Of a stretch of 64,000 bases of DNA, positions 38,801 to 50,473 are shown piece after piece. The notes under the pieces are model-generated. The model had not been told where the DNA came from, made no database searches, and saw nothing but the letters and a program-made list of their open reading frames with translations. The number at the start of each line of letters is the position of its first letter. The stretch's first letter is position 1. Origin of the DNA: Synaphobranchus kaupii (taxonomy: Eukaryota > Chordata > Actinopteri > Anguilliformes > Synaphobranchidae); the NCBI GenBank assembly GCA_029718625.1, contig CM056377.1:111400407-111464406 (forward strand), written 5' to 3'. Both the position numbers and the translations under genes were made by a program.

Positions 38801-41052
38801 AAATGTTAACCTTTTTTATGCAGTAATTCACTATTATGTTTTAATAAAATATTCTGATATTCTGTTTTTAAAGAAGATTCACCAATATGTGGGCACGTTT
38901 GCTATCTTTTCACATGCATACCACAAAATCAGCTGGCAAAATGCAGTTCAAAGCACAGAGCATGAAAATACATAAAATGAAGTTGAGAAAAAATAAGCAG
39001 GACTTTGTTCAGTGTGTCTTCATTGACCTATTACCCGAGACCGAAACATGTAGGGCTGTCTAATGAGGATACAGGGACTAGGAGCAAGTATGTAAGGCTG
39101 ACTTACCCTTGTTAATTAACTCAGCAAATTCGCTGATTGACTTGGTATCAGACAAATCGAGTTTACTGATTACAATGTTTTGGTTTCCAGAATCCTCTAC
39201 GATTTCTTTCTTGGCTGCTTCTGCTTTTGCCATGTCCCTGCAAGCCATGATTACACGAGCTCCTGGGAAAACCAACAGATTACTAGACTAGCACATAGTA
39301 TCATATATGACTGTTACACTGCTGGCCTTTTATGTTATACGCATGCACCTTAATAAATTCGCAGGTTAGCATTTTAAGAACATATTATTTAGCAGAATTG
39401 AAAAGTTGAAGATTTGTGATTTATTACACTTTTATTTGGTTAAGTATCACAGGATGGGCTCATTAGTTCAGTATTGTAGTAAGATAAAAGTGGACATTTT
39501 TATTAGTTGAAATCATTAAAAGTATTTCTTGGGTAGCCTTTCCCGTAGTTAAATTATCATCTTTGATCTGTTCGTAAGTTATGGACCAAAACATAATGTG
39601 TTGAAGTATCCCCCCAAGCATACCTCAAAATCAACCAAGAAATAGTTGACCACAAAAGGACTCTTTTGTAAGGGAAATGTCAGTTTCCAAACTTGAACCT
39701 GATCAAAAATGTGTATTGAAGACGGTAGAGCACAAGTGCATACTGCAGGTCAAAGATCCCACAATATATTAATTTAATTCTTGCAAAGAGGGTGGGCAGT
39801 GGGCACAATGTACTGAAAATAGGCATGTGATTTATCCAAAAGGTTCTTTACATTCTTAAGATTAAGCACATGTATGTGCACCTAGGTGTGTGGTTACTGA
39901 ATGCTTGTTTGGGAAAGGCATTTCAGTACTGTAATGAAGTCTATGATAATGTATTTAGTTGTGTATCATAATGGAATGCGGCAACTGAGACACAGCCCTA
40001 ATGACGCGAGACACAGCCCGTGGAGCAAATACAACGGGGCTCTCATGCGTGCTGTATTCATCCCAAAATAGTTGCATCTTGTGCATGAGAGAGAGAAAAA
40101 ATACATGGTGGAAATGCGGCTTGACTCTTCCTATTTATTTTGATCTTTAAACAGTAAATTTATATATTTTTTGCAGGTAAACATCCTCAGGTGCTGACAA
40201 CCTGCAGAGCTACAATGCATTAGGATATACTTTGAATAACACTTGATAAATGTAGACTACCTCTCTTTGCAAGATCCCTGGCTGTCTCTTTTCCAATGCC
40301 AGTATTAGCCCCAGTTATAATCACTGTTTTGTCATCAAGTCTAGCGGTAGAGGACCAATGACCACAGAAACATTTCCTGAAAGATAAGATTTTTTTTTAA
40401 GAGTGGCAGACAGACACACACACACACACACACGCATTTTAATTAAAATGCATACATTAAAATGGGAAATAAGCTCTGTGAGTTCAATTATTTAATTATT
40501 AAAATAGCATGACTAATCTGCAAGGAAATGCTTTGTGCTCCCGTGGCTTTTCTTGTTGAAAATATTTTAAACAATATATGAAACTGCACTGTTATCCAAA
40601 TACTATTTAATCGGCTACTGTACTTTGATTTATTCTGTGGATAAAGCCACTCATATTGTAGGCTAACAATAAATAACAGTGCATAAGACCTTAATTTGTT
40701 ATATGTTTTGCAACCGAGGCAAAGTACATTTCGGCCATGAACTGCAGGATAATACATAAGGTATTTAACAATGTACAGTATATTTATATATTTTCAATGT
40801 CAATTCCTGCTTTATCTTTTTAAGTGATTTTCTAACATTTCTAACGATGGTCCCTTTTTCCGTGAGGTCTCATGCTGCTGTTACTATTTCAACCTAAAGT
40901 TCAAATTCAATGCTTTCCTGTAAATTCGCAATGAACGGGGTTTCGTTGGGAATGTTGTTGGGAACAACAATTTCCACATAGTTGAAAACTTTCCACACAT
41001 GCGGGCTAACTATTTCTTTAGGACAAGTCACGACTTACCTTATTGAATGCAT
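35811..41052 (-). CDS. rdh12l: Retinol dehydrogenase 11/12-like short-chain dehydrogenase, 7 coding exons
   Basis: NADP(H)-dependent oxidoreductase of the classical SDR family; RDH11/12-group enzymes reduce retinaldehyde and lipid aldehydes. Coding exons: 41039-41052, 40261-40376, 39107-39262, 38646-38750, 37786-37995, 36362-36554, 35811-35913. All borders are GT/AG, the phases join, and the total is 897 bp (298 residues plus stop). Landmarks: cofactor motif TGANTGIG (26-33), NNAG (105-108), catalytic Ser156, YCQSK (181-185), ending in LGITWD. The ATG at 41052 (ACCATGC) is the only in-frame one: an in-frame stop lies upstream. The protein therefore lacks the long N-terminal hydrophobic anchor of mammalian RDH11/12 and resembles fish rdh12-like forms. 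The assignment within RDH11/12/13/14 is by overall resemblance only. A decayed paralogue is at 47885-48517. Confidence 0.93.
40407..40432. repeat. Short (CA)n microsatellite in rdh intron 1
   Basis: ACACACACAC run just upstream (minus sense) of the second coding exon of the rdh gene. Confidence 0.8.
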
Positions 41053-43243
41053 GGTTCCAAAGACAAAGATAAAATTTTCCCTCTTAAAAGCTCGTGTTGG
41101 TTCAATCTCAGCTCTTTTTTTAATCTTCTCCCATCAGTTCTTGATCATGAATAAACCCTCTATCCCTTCGCCACAAGACCATCACGGTTTGTTCATTCCA
41201 CATGCACAACAACGGCGTGTTAGTGTCCGTCCAATGAAAAGATAATGCCTAGCTCCTCTTTTATTAAGCAAATGTAGGCTACGTCTCCAGACTACACCGT
41301 TGCGAGAAAGACACTGCCCTTTGACGTTAGGCTACTTTGAGTGATTTTAATTTTGGCACATAGCCTAGAGTAGGCTGTTACCGGAACATAAATAGTCAAT
41401 GGGTTCCACCAGACAGGCAAGGCAGTCAACGCAGTTTCAAATCGCTGCATTAATGTAAGCGTAATCGAAGAGTGTTTTTCCTAACCTCACTAAGTCCAGT
41501 TTTGAGAAACCATATTTCAAAGTGGGTAGCCTATCATTTTTTTCTGATGGTTAGATATTTGCAGTTTTATTCTTAAGGAATTAAACAAAAGTGTGATTTT
41601 TCATGCAAAAAAAAAAACACCCAGCAATTTAAAATATGCATTTTTTTTTTAACCATTTAACAAAAATGGTTAAAAAAAACAAACAAACAAAAAAATAATA
41701 ATTCTCAAAATTGGTATAAGTGGTTTGGAGTGAGTTTCGGAAAAAACACCTAGTGTAAATTGTGTAGGTCTACTACACTTTTCATGGTTCGCTATGATGT
41801 ACGGTAGGTCTATTGACTTTTTGGATACTGTTCAATTATGATTTCACGAGATCTTTCAGCGATACCGCCTGTGTAAAACGGGCTATATTGTAACATGTTT
41901 TAATAGTTATTGCTTAGCCTACGTTATTGCAATTTCATTGCGGTTTGTTTTTCACATAACGTGGCTACAATCATTGTGAAGAGGACAGCCAAAATTAAGT
42001 TAATGCAGTTTGTATTTTTTCTGTTTTTACTTATGGTGTTCATATCATGTTTCGGTGTTTTACGTTTTATTTAGTGATTCTACAAACGAGTCATGTTTGT
42101 AGATTGTATGCTATTTTTACAATTAAGCATCAATAAAATAAAAAAGTAGTGCAAGGTAGCCAACAGTTTTTTGCATTAGGCTATATATTTCCTTATACAC
42201 TGGTTTGGTATTTCGTGCAAACGTTCTATGCATTTAGAGCCCTGCCTGAATAAATTGTGTTTGTTTTTTGTATCATCTTTGATGTGCCATTGTATAATTT
42301 TGTCCACTAGATGTCCCCACTTGATACATTCATGGCAATCCTTTTTCAAATCGGGACAAAACCCTTGGTGAGGGTGAAAAAAGTATGATTACAAGTAATT
42401 ATTTCTGCAATTCCGACGACTTTAAGGCGTGGGGAAATCATATACATACAGTAGCCTCCAAATATGTTCACACCCTTAATAAACATTATTTGACAAGAAC
42501 TGCAATTGTTCATTCATAAAACAATGTAAACAAAGGACCTTCTGGGTGATGGCTGCAGGAAAGAATGCATCAAAGAGATTGTAAGAATGATTGCTTAGCA
42601 GGAAGATGGTGCAATAGTTTGCACGAAAATTCAACATATAGGCCTAATGCCTAAAAACTGCTGATATACTTTAAAGAACCCTATTCAGAATCCAAAACAA
42701 AAACGGTAAAGCATGAAACCACATCTCAATGCCAAGTGGGACTATGTCTTGTGGTCAGATTAAACTAAATAGAGCTTCACTGAGTCATAAACAGTATGTT
42801 TACTGCAGAAAAGGAGAAGGCCACAGTGTGCATGCATTCTTCTAATCACCTTAATGAGGATCTTTTGATAATTAAGCATAGAAAAAAAATAACCTTGTTA
42901 TACAAATCAGAATAAAGAAGCCAATCAGACACACACCACACGCACGCATACACACACACACACACACAATCGTTACAAATACAAGACAAAAGAACACCAA
43001 GAGCTACTAACAACAGTTTTGTTTTTTATTATGAATGAACTAGATTGAGCTTATTATTTTTTGTACTCAGTAAAGTTAGAATCTTCAAACTAATTAAAGG
43101 ATGGATACTGTAGGGAAATATCTATGGTGGGTTCATAGAATTAACTTCTCATGAAAACAAAGTGGACATAAATGTATCGATGTTCCCAGTGCTAACCAAA
43201 TTCCTTTTTAGTATCCTTTGCCCTTCACATAATGCTCACCTTT
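41053..43243. other. rdh 5' flank and intergenic DNA
   Basis: The first few hundred bases must hold the rdh 5' UTR and promoter, but no TATA or start site is evident. A-rich tracts lie at 41600-41700 and a (CA)n repeat at about 42930-42967. No other gene seen. Confidence 0.45.
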
Positions 43244-43325
43244 TTCTGGAAGCATCTATATTGACACATCCTACTACATATATTCATTTTTTGTAATGTC
43301 TGTGTCAATATAGATGCTTCCAGAA
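43244..43325. repeat. Perfect 25-bp inverted repeat (82-bp hairpin)
   Basis: TTCTGGAAGCATCTATATTG then ACACA at 43244-43268 is matched exactly by its complement at 43301-43325, with a 32-nt AT-rich loop. The size is compatible with a microRNA-like precursor or a very small palindromic MITE. No homologous microRNA was recognised. Confidence 0.8.
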
Positions 43326-43932
43326 TATAGGCTATACTTAAGGCAATTTATGCCACCCTCATCAACATTTATTTCATTTTATATCAAGCAAAAATGTGAT
43401 CATTTCAATCAGAGGAATCTGAGTATCACACCAATGATTTGATAATATAAAGTTAGGTTGTTGTTTATCTAATTATTTGAGGTGACAGATAAAAGTAGAC
43501 AGAGTAAAGATTATATAATAAGTCACGTTACAGGCTTTATGAACCAGGAGAAGCATATACACATGTAGATCACTGGAGTCAGCCCGTTCCTGAGGAAGCA
43601 TCCTGCTTATCTCCAGTGGATCCCCAGCATTTTACAGCTGGCCATCCACAGAATGCGCACCATGCAATCATCATTTTTGGGTTCCAAATTTGCATGTGCA
43701 TACATTGAATCGAACACAGAGTATGTCCAGGGCTTGTCCCTTTGTCTGCGATTTCCATTTTTACTATGGTATTTCTTTTATGTGAGTCTGTCGTACTAGC
43801 TCATTGGTTTCCAGAAAGGGTCTAGTCCACTCAAGTAGGTAACTATGGTTTTTGTGCCATGTAATTAAAACAGGTAGCTTGCAGTTTCTGAAAAAAAAAA
43901 TGCATACATAAAGACCCCCTTTCCCTCCCTCC

Positions 43933-43978
<46 letters not shown>

Positions 43979-44398
43979 GTCTCTCTCTTTATCTCTCTGT
44001 ATGAGTGTGTGTGTGTGTGTGTGTGTGTGTGTTTCAGTGGAACATTTTGTCCATGTAAGAATAGCATGTCAGTGGATGGCCCACATAGGCATTTGAAGTA
44101 AAAAAATACAACTTTTTTTTCAAAAGTCTGGGTTTGATCATATCATTGTGGCTCCCTGTTTTCCTCGATTGTGATGTCATAATGTCATCATACATAATAC
44201 ATTTGCAATGCATTTCTTTAGGGAACAACACTTTTCAGTTTTTTTGCCAAAAAACGCAATAATCACTTGCAATTAACTATGGGCCTGATTTTTAATGTGT
44301 GCAAAACATTTTTGTAGCCCATGTACAGCCACCCCACCCAAATAGAAATTCCCAATTGAAGTTACAGTATATGGCAATGTTTGTTAGTGTATGTGCTA
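43326..44398. other. Intergenic DNA with microsatellites
   Basis: Contains (CT)n at about 43934-43998 and (TG)n at about 44005-44032. No gene recognised. Exons 5-7 of the neighbouring rdh pseudogene were looked for here and not found. Confidence 0.5.
43934..44032. repeat. Adjacent (CT)n and (TG)n microsatellites
   Basis: A CTCTCT run interrupted by CTGTCTGT and TTATCT, then a GTGTGT run. Frames over it are artefacts. Confidence 0.95.
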
Positions 44399-45589
44399 TT
44401 GTTTACGGTGGCCCAGAGGTGCAATCCACATTTCTAAAAAGCAATATTTGTTTCTAAGTAGAAATCCTCTTTTCTAAAGAAAAATCCTTGTTTCTAAATA
44501 TAAATTCTCATTTGTAAAACAAAATCCTTGTTGCTAAAAATAAATCTTTGTTTCTTAATATAAATCCTTGTTTCTAAATGGAAATCCGTTTTTCTAAAAA
44601 TTAATCCGTGGTTCTAATTTGAAATCCTCATTTCTAAAATGAAATCCTTATTTCTAAATTGAGATCCTCATTTCTGTAAAGAAATCCTCGTTTCTATAAA
44701 GCCTGAAAGCTAAATGCTACAGTTAGCCTATGCGCAAAGCATACTGGGAACATATGACGTATGCACGAGTGTGTCTGAGACAGTGCTATTTGTAGAGCAA
44801 GTCTAACAAGAAGCTAGTCCATTGACTGGCATAATAACTAGCACAAAATTTCCGAACAAACTAAGGTTAGGTTTTCTAGCAGACATAGGCTATTAGGTTA
44901 AAGCCTGTTAACAAGTAAGTTCAATAATTTGAGGAATATAACGGAAACTCGTTCGTAGGGAACTGCTGCTTCACAGCAGCCCATGCAAGCATCTGGTTCG
45001 CTGTTATCAACATCCAATAAAAAACAAGCTTTTCGTTTCCCGTTCATTGTTGCACTGTACGTAGCCTACAGTAGTCTACATTTTAACCAGCTAAGTTACT
45101 TGTTGATGTGAAACGAAATTGACTCAAATGAACGCAATGTAGCCTGCGCGGTCCAGCCATTGTGGTCAATTTACATACTTTGAGAGAAAAACAAAGTTAA
45201 CCATTTTTGATGGACATGGTAATGAATTGGGACGAATGATAAGGTTGTAAGGTGTAGCCTAACTGTCAGATAGATATAGGCTACAGAAATAGCCTACTGT
45301 AAATCAATGAAAATACTGTAATATTCACCTGGTGCTAACTGCACAGCAATGGGAAGGCAGGTAGCTACAATAAGCCAATATCATTACGAAAGAATAACAA
45401 TATTGTGTCAGTTGTGGTAACCTACATGTAGCCTACATTAGCTATGTGTAATACAGCCTCAAATCCCAAATACATTCTTAAATTTTTACTGTGTTAATAC
45501 TTATTCTTTTATTCAATTTCCGATTACAATCTTTTGTCTATAGTGTTTAGTCTACATTCCGCAATTTGTATTTTGCCATAGCCTACAGT

Positions 45590-45865
45590 CCCTAACGAAA
45601 ATGAACTATAGTAAAACTATAGTTTGTCGACAGCATATACTATGCAAATATTATAGTATTACTGTAGTTTTTTCGTACACACTATAGTCAAACTATTGTC
45701 CTATAGGGATAAATACTAAACAATTATTATAGGGGGTGAAAATACTATAGTGATACTATTGTACTATAGTGACAAATACTATAGCATTATTATAGTGGGC
45801 GATAATATTGTTATAGTTTTCTAGAAGATAACTATAGCAATACTATAGTTAATTTTTGTTAGGGG
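45590..45865. mobile_element. CTATAG-rich MITE nested in the foldback element
   Basis: CCCTAACGAAAATGAACTAT at the left end is inverted (ATAGTTAATTTTTGTTAGGGG) at the right. The interior holds over a dozen ACTATAG / CTATAGT motifs spaced 10-30 bp. No coding potential. It occupies the centre of the larger element and so inserted into it or expanded there. Confidence 0.75.
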
Positions 45866-46089
45866 TATGACACGCATGCACACACAGTAACATAGGTAAG
45901 GTTGACATGGTGACAGACAGACACCAACATGGAGCCCAGTGGAGTTACGATTATGTCGCTTTTGCTCAATGTCCTGCACTTTCAAAGGCAGGATTGGCAT
46001 GATAGGAATTGATGGTAAGACGAAGGAGAAGGGTTATCACATGCCTTAAATAGCCTACTGGTGCAGCGATCTCCGCTATGTATGATCAG

Positions 46090-46295
46090 TTGTATAGCCG
46101 GATAGGGACATTGCTTGAACATCCCTGAAAAATTCAAATTAAATGTCATATTGTAACCAAACAGTGACCTTCCTAGGACTTTAATAACATCCTAGGAATG
46201 TTTTTAGGACATCCATAGGGAACGTCACATCATAGCTTTGAGAGGACTAAAGTGGTAGCCTATGTCCCTGGGACGTCCACTGTTTGCTGCATAGG
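46090..46295. repeat. Second copy of the GGGACGTCC-type repeat
   Basis: GTCATATTGTAACCA, GAGAGGACTAAAGTGG and GGGACGTCCACTGTTTGCTG follow the same order as in the sec61g intron copy (33230-33360). It lies inside the foldback element's core. Confidence 0.65.
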
Positions 46296-47884
46296 TGTTT
46301 AGATATGTGGAAAGAATCAGAGAACATCACAGTGCACCCTAAATGTTGCTGGTCTATGTTTAAGTAGCTTGGTCAGAATACGTTCCAGAACTTCCATATT
46401 ATCGCGTTCTAAGGGTTGTTGCCTGAGTGACATTGATCTTTCCCATGTGGATGTAATAAATTCAAGTGATTTTGTTGGAAAGGTTGGATTTTTTTTTCCA
46501 GTTTTTAAGAATACATTTCTTGTTAATATGATCAACAGCTTATTTTATTGATCATGTTAAAATCAATTTTCATATGTCCAAGTGCAACAAATGCGCGACA
46601 CAGTTGGCACAAGATTATACCCTAGCTCTTTCGTGTATGATATGGCTTATTGCAGCTAGCTCTATTCTCGTAGCGTAGTGTGGTGCTACCAGCCCGTCAT
46701 CTACTGGACGAATAATAGCTACTGCAGCATTTCCACGGATTTACACTCAGTCACCTATTTTTGTACAGCTATCCGAGAGTAATCACTCATGATTTTATCA
46801 TTCATCACAAATCATTATTTATCACATATCATATCCATCAAAAAATGTTGACTTCAAAGCATCTAAATTGACCACAGTTAACCTGCACATTGTCTGGAAT
46901 CTCTGGACCACAGGCTACATTGAGTTTGTTGCGATTTGACGAGAGTCAATTTCGTTGCACATGAACAAGTAACTTATTATGACAGGCTACTGTACGTACA
47001 GTGCAACAATGAACGGGAAATGAAAAGCTTTTTTTTTTTTTATTGGAGGTGATGATAACAGCGAACCATGTGCTTAATGTGCTGTAAAGCTGCAGTTCCC
47101 TACGAATGAGTTTCCATTGTATTCCTCAAATTATTGAACTTACTTGTTAACAGGCTTTAACCTAATAGCCTATGTCTGCTAGAAAACTTAACTTTAGTAA
47201 TTTTGTGCTAGTTATTATGCCAGTCAATGGACTAGCTTCTTGTTAGACTTGCTATACAAATAGCACTCTCTCACACACTCGTGCATACGTCATGCACTAA
47301 GAAACAAGGATACGTCATGCATTAAGGATTAAATTTAGAAATAAGGATTTTGTTTTAGAAATAAGGATTTTGTTTTAGAAAGGAGGATTTCTATTTAGAA
47401 ATACGGATTTATGTTTACAAACAAGGATTTATATTAAGAAACAAGGATTTCCTTTTAGCAATGAGGATTTTGTTTTAGAAATGAGGATTTATATTTAGAA
47501 ACAAGGATTTCTTTTAGAAATGAGGATTTATATTTAGAAACAAGGATTTCTTTTAGAAATGAGGATTTATATTTAGAAACAAGGACTTATTCTAGAAATG
47601 AGGATTTCTATTGAGAAATATGGATCTCATCTTAGAAACAATGATTTATTTTTAGAAAAGAGGATTTATATTTAGAAACAAAGATTTCCTTTTATAAATG
47701 AGGATTTATATTTAGAAACAAAGATTGCTTTTTAGAAATGTGGATTGCACCTCTGGGCCACCGTAATTGTCTTTTTAAAATATTGATATGAAATATTACA
47801 TTTGATATTTCTTCTATTGAAATATGTTTCCTTAAAATGTAAGAAATATGATATTAAAATGACTGCTTTTTCTGTAGAAAGCAT

Positions 47885-48517
47885 GCCTAGGCGGTTGACT
47901 CTCATATCCGTCTGCAGTTGTTGAGTATGGACAGATTGCTACACCGGCATTAGTGATGAGAATGAGCAATTAACTTTCTGCTGCAAGTAAGAAAATAAGT
48001 ACATCAGCCTTTCACGTGAACACCATATTGAGATAAATTCTTCCTTCAATAAATTTGGATGAAAAGTGGACAGCAAAACGAAAGAGTGAAAAATGACTTG
48101 ATTTAAAAACAAGTTAATACATGAGGGGATGGTGGGTTACGTCGAAGGGAAAGAGTAAATGTGTGACTCACAAATGGACTTGATGTCTGCGAGATCTAGT
48201 TTGCGGGGAATAACATTGACAACCCCAGTGTCTCCGATAATCTCTCTGCCTTCGCCGTGTCCGGCATGACAGGATCACACAAGCTCCCGCGAACAGAACA
48301 ATCCATTACGGGGTCGATGAAAACAACTTTGAGTGTCCTCTCATTAAGTTGACAGCCACTGTAGCTGACTCATTATTTCAAATTACATTATCTGGCATCA
48401 CCCCTCTGGGCCAGGTCCGTTACAGTCTCTTTCCCCAATGCCAGTGTTGGCTCTAGTCACAATCGCCGTCTTCCCATCCAGTCAGACATCAAATGTCCAG
48501 CTTTTGCCAATAAATCT
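47885..48517 (-). pseudogene. Decayed rdh12-like paralogue (exons 2, 3 and 4 only)
   Basis: Three exon-sized blocks match exons 2-4 of the intact rdh gene in order and strand. The block about 48395-48517 reads LDGKTAIVTRANTGIG, with Gly to Arg in the cofactor motif, an in-frame TGA just before it (V-stop-L) and a frameshift after GIG. The block about 48177-48295 reads GACVILSCR, then shifts frame before EIIGDTGVVNVIPRKLDL. The block about 47885-47980 reads LILITNAGVAICPYSTTADG, with NNAG changed to TNAG and a missing MQFG. Introns remain, so it arose by DNA duplication, not retrotransposition. Exons 5-7 would be expected beyond 47885, where the foldback element begins at 47766; they were not found. 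Confidence 0.88.
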
Positions 48518-49946
48518 CCTGAACATTATGTTATAATATGTTTAATCACATTAAATGGTCCAGTTTCAATGAATGTTGTTTTTTCTACGTTGAAGAATAC
48601 ATTGAAGAGCTATGAATATTGTGTTCATTTAATACATAAATGAATAAAATTATTATTATTTTATGCCATTTATGTTGACTGTTTCAAGCAGAAATATAAA
48701 GTACTTTAATAGATACCTAAGTGGGATGTAACAAGGATGATCATTTTGCAATGAATGTGATTTTACTTTATATCTGTATGTGATTATTATTATTATTATT
48801 ATTATTATTGTGTGCTTATGAACACTTATTACCGTAATACTTTTAAAAGACTTTGTCAATATTTTATCATGGAAATGTTTTAAATGTATTTTATAAAATT
48901 GCATTTGTCTTACCTGAATGTATTCATCTCCACTGCACTAGCCACTTTACAAGTTTTCAGATTATCCAACAGCCCAACTGCACTACAGTCTGTCACAGAT
49001 ACAGTCCCTGTCTGCTATCATCAGAAATGTTTTGTAGTCGGAAGACATGCCCAGTCAGGCTGCTGCATGTATAATGTGTGTGTTAATCTTCTGGGCTTTA
49101 CACTGAAAGGTCAGCTCCAAAACAAATCCTGTTCTGGTCATGAAACTTGCGTAAAGTTCTTATTAAGTGTCGCCATGTGATAATGGCAAAACCGGGTCAC
49201 CTATACTGTATGCATCTGTGTGAAAGAACCTTGTGTGCCTGTTGCAAGTAAAATAAAGGGACAGTGAGTGAGATTTGAAACTAAATATGGGGAATAAGGA
49301 AGAAAATGTAGAGATTGCATTTTATTTCATCTTAACTCAGAAATGATTGTACCCAAAGAATGTCCTCGTAGCTTACAACTGGCTTGATTAAGTTAATGTT
49401 TTAAGTATCTTTTTTCGAGTATTTCATTATGAAAATTGGCGAGGAAATGGGTGTTGATCGTACACAAGAATACAGCAAAACCTGCGTTGGTGGTTACCTT
49501 TGTATTGCGGTCACCTGCACATGATGACCATTTTTCATTACCCCCCGTGAGTGGCAGCATTCACTGTATTTATGTTTTTTCTTCATTTTGGTAGAAACAC
49601 CACAGGCTAAGCTACAGAATATTATTTAATCACATCCATGTAATGTCTATTACAGAGAAGCTTGTGTTTTACAACACAATACCTATAAAAATTAATATTT
49701 TTGAATGCAAAGACATGAAATGACCACAAAATGATGATCATATGAAATGTAATTTGGTAATATATACTACGACTGTTTCCAAGAGGATCCATTTGAGCTA
49801 CATGAAGCAAATCTGGGTGGTTTCCAGCAAAAGGATAGGCTTCCTGACAACCACCTGCCATATGATATGATAGTGTTCTGTTGAAATGGCAGTTACACGG
49901 AAGGTTTGCTTAAGAGGCAGAAGCGGTGTTGTCTTGGTGAAAGTAC
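48518..49946. other. Intergenic DNA with (ATT)n and a pogo-like repeat
   Basis: An (ATT)n microsatellite lies at 48783-48810. A relative of the 35446-35580 repeat lies at 49437-49570. No complete gene was recognised. Confidence 0.45.
49437..49570 (+). repeat. Pogo-like repeat, second copy
   Basis: GAGGAAATGGGTGTTGATCG then TACACAA matches 35446-35472. It is followed by AATACAGCAAAACCTGCGTTGG and ends CATTCACTGTATT, the same order as at 35470-35582. Both copies therefore share the junction between the helix-turn-helix code and the small TA-flanked palindrome. Confidence 0.6.
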
Positions 49947-50018
49947 CTGTGAATTTGACCCGGCGGATCACATCACGGTACTCCCCAAAACCCTGCAGGT
50001 TCAGGTCCCTCACATCTG
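49947..50018 (-). CDS. Isolated candidate exon, gene not identified
   Basis: A 72-bp block on the minus strand has a good acceptor (TTTTTTTATGCTCCTCAG) and donor (CACAG|GTACTT), and is open in only one of three frames: DVRDLNLQGFGEYRDVIRRV then KFTG. The codon composition looks coding, and both exon ends are phase 1. I do not recognise the family. It could be an exon of a gene downstream of tnfrsf11a, whose other exons lie far away or were missed, or a pseudogene fragment. Confidence 0.4.
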
Positions 50019-50300
50019 CTGAGGAGCATAAAAAAATGGGGAAAAGCCTCCTTTCATGAAGATGAATTTACCTTTGCTGTGGTCTGCGCAGTTTCATTAC
50101 AAATAATGAGCTGTCTACATCAATCAGAAGTGTAGAGATTCTATAGGGTTTGGTATTGGGCTCACTATTTTTCTGTGCATGATGCTCGAACACTTGTGTG
50201 TAGTGCCATTAACAGCAAAATCTGTGTAGATGACAGAAATCACTATTGATGATGCAGAAAGGTAATATCTAGGAATAATTTTACCCCTACAATACTTTCA

Positions 50301-50473
50301 TACACTGTTAAAAATGATTTGTTGACTCAACTTGACTAAGTCACGTCATCTTGTTGCTTTGACTGAGTTAAGTTGAGTCAACAGACTACATGTTGTATCA
50401 ACTAATTTATTGAAGTGTAATAACCTTAGTCAATTTAGTCAAGTTGAGTCAACAAATAATTTTTAACAGTGTA
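50301..50473. mobile_element. MITE with TACACTGTTAAAAAT termini
   Basis: TACACTGTTAAAAATGATTT and GTTGACTCAACTTGACT at the left are inverted at the right (AGTCAAGTTGAGTCAAC, AATTTTTAACAGTGTA). A compact 173-bp non-coding element. Confidence 0.85.

Larger units (their letters stand above)
44403..47766. mobile_element. 3.36-kb foldback-type transposon with tandem-repeat terminal arms
   Basis: TTACGGTGGCCCAGAGGTGC at the left end is exactly inverted at the right end (GCACCTCTGGGCCACCGTAA). A direct TTGT flanks it (44399-44402, 47767-47770). The arms are about 0.7-0.9 kb. The outer part is a degenerate array of a 19-20 bp unit of the type AAATCCTNRTTTCTAAATAT (44440-44700, inverted at 47330-47740). 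The inner part is a unique inverted sequence (GACTAGCTTCTTGTTAGAC, CAACAATGAACGGGAAA and others). Long terminal arms built of subterminal tandem repeats are typical of foldback-type elements. No transposase was recognised in the centre. It lies against the 3' end of the rdh pseudogene fragments. Confidence 0.88.

Noticed and set aside
46317..46551. Short frames in the core of the foldback element
   Set aside because: No similarity to a transposase that I can recognise, so not reported as genes.
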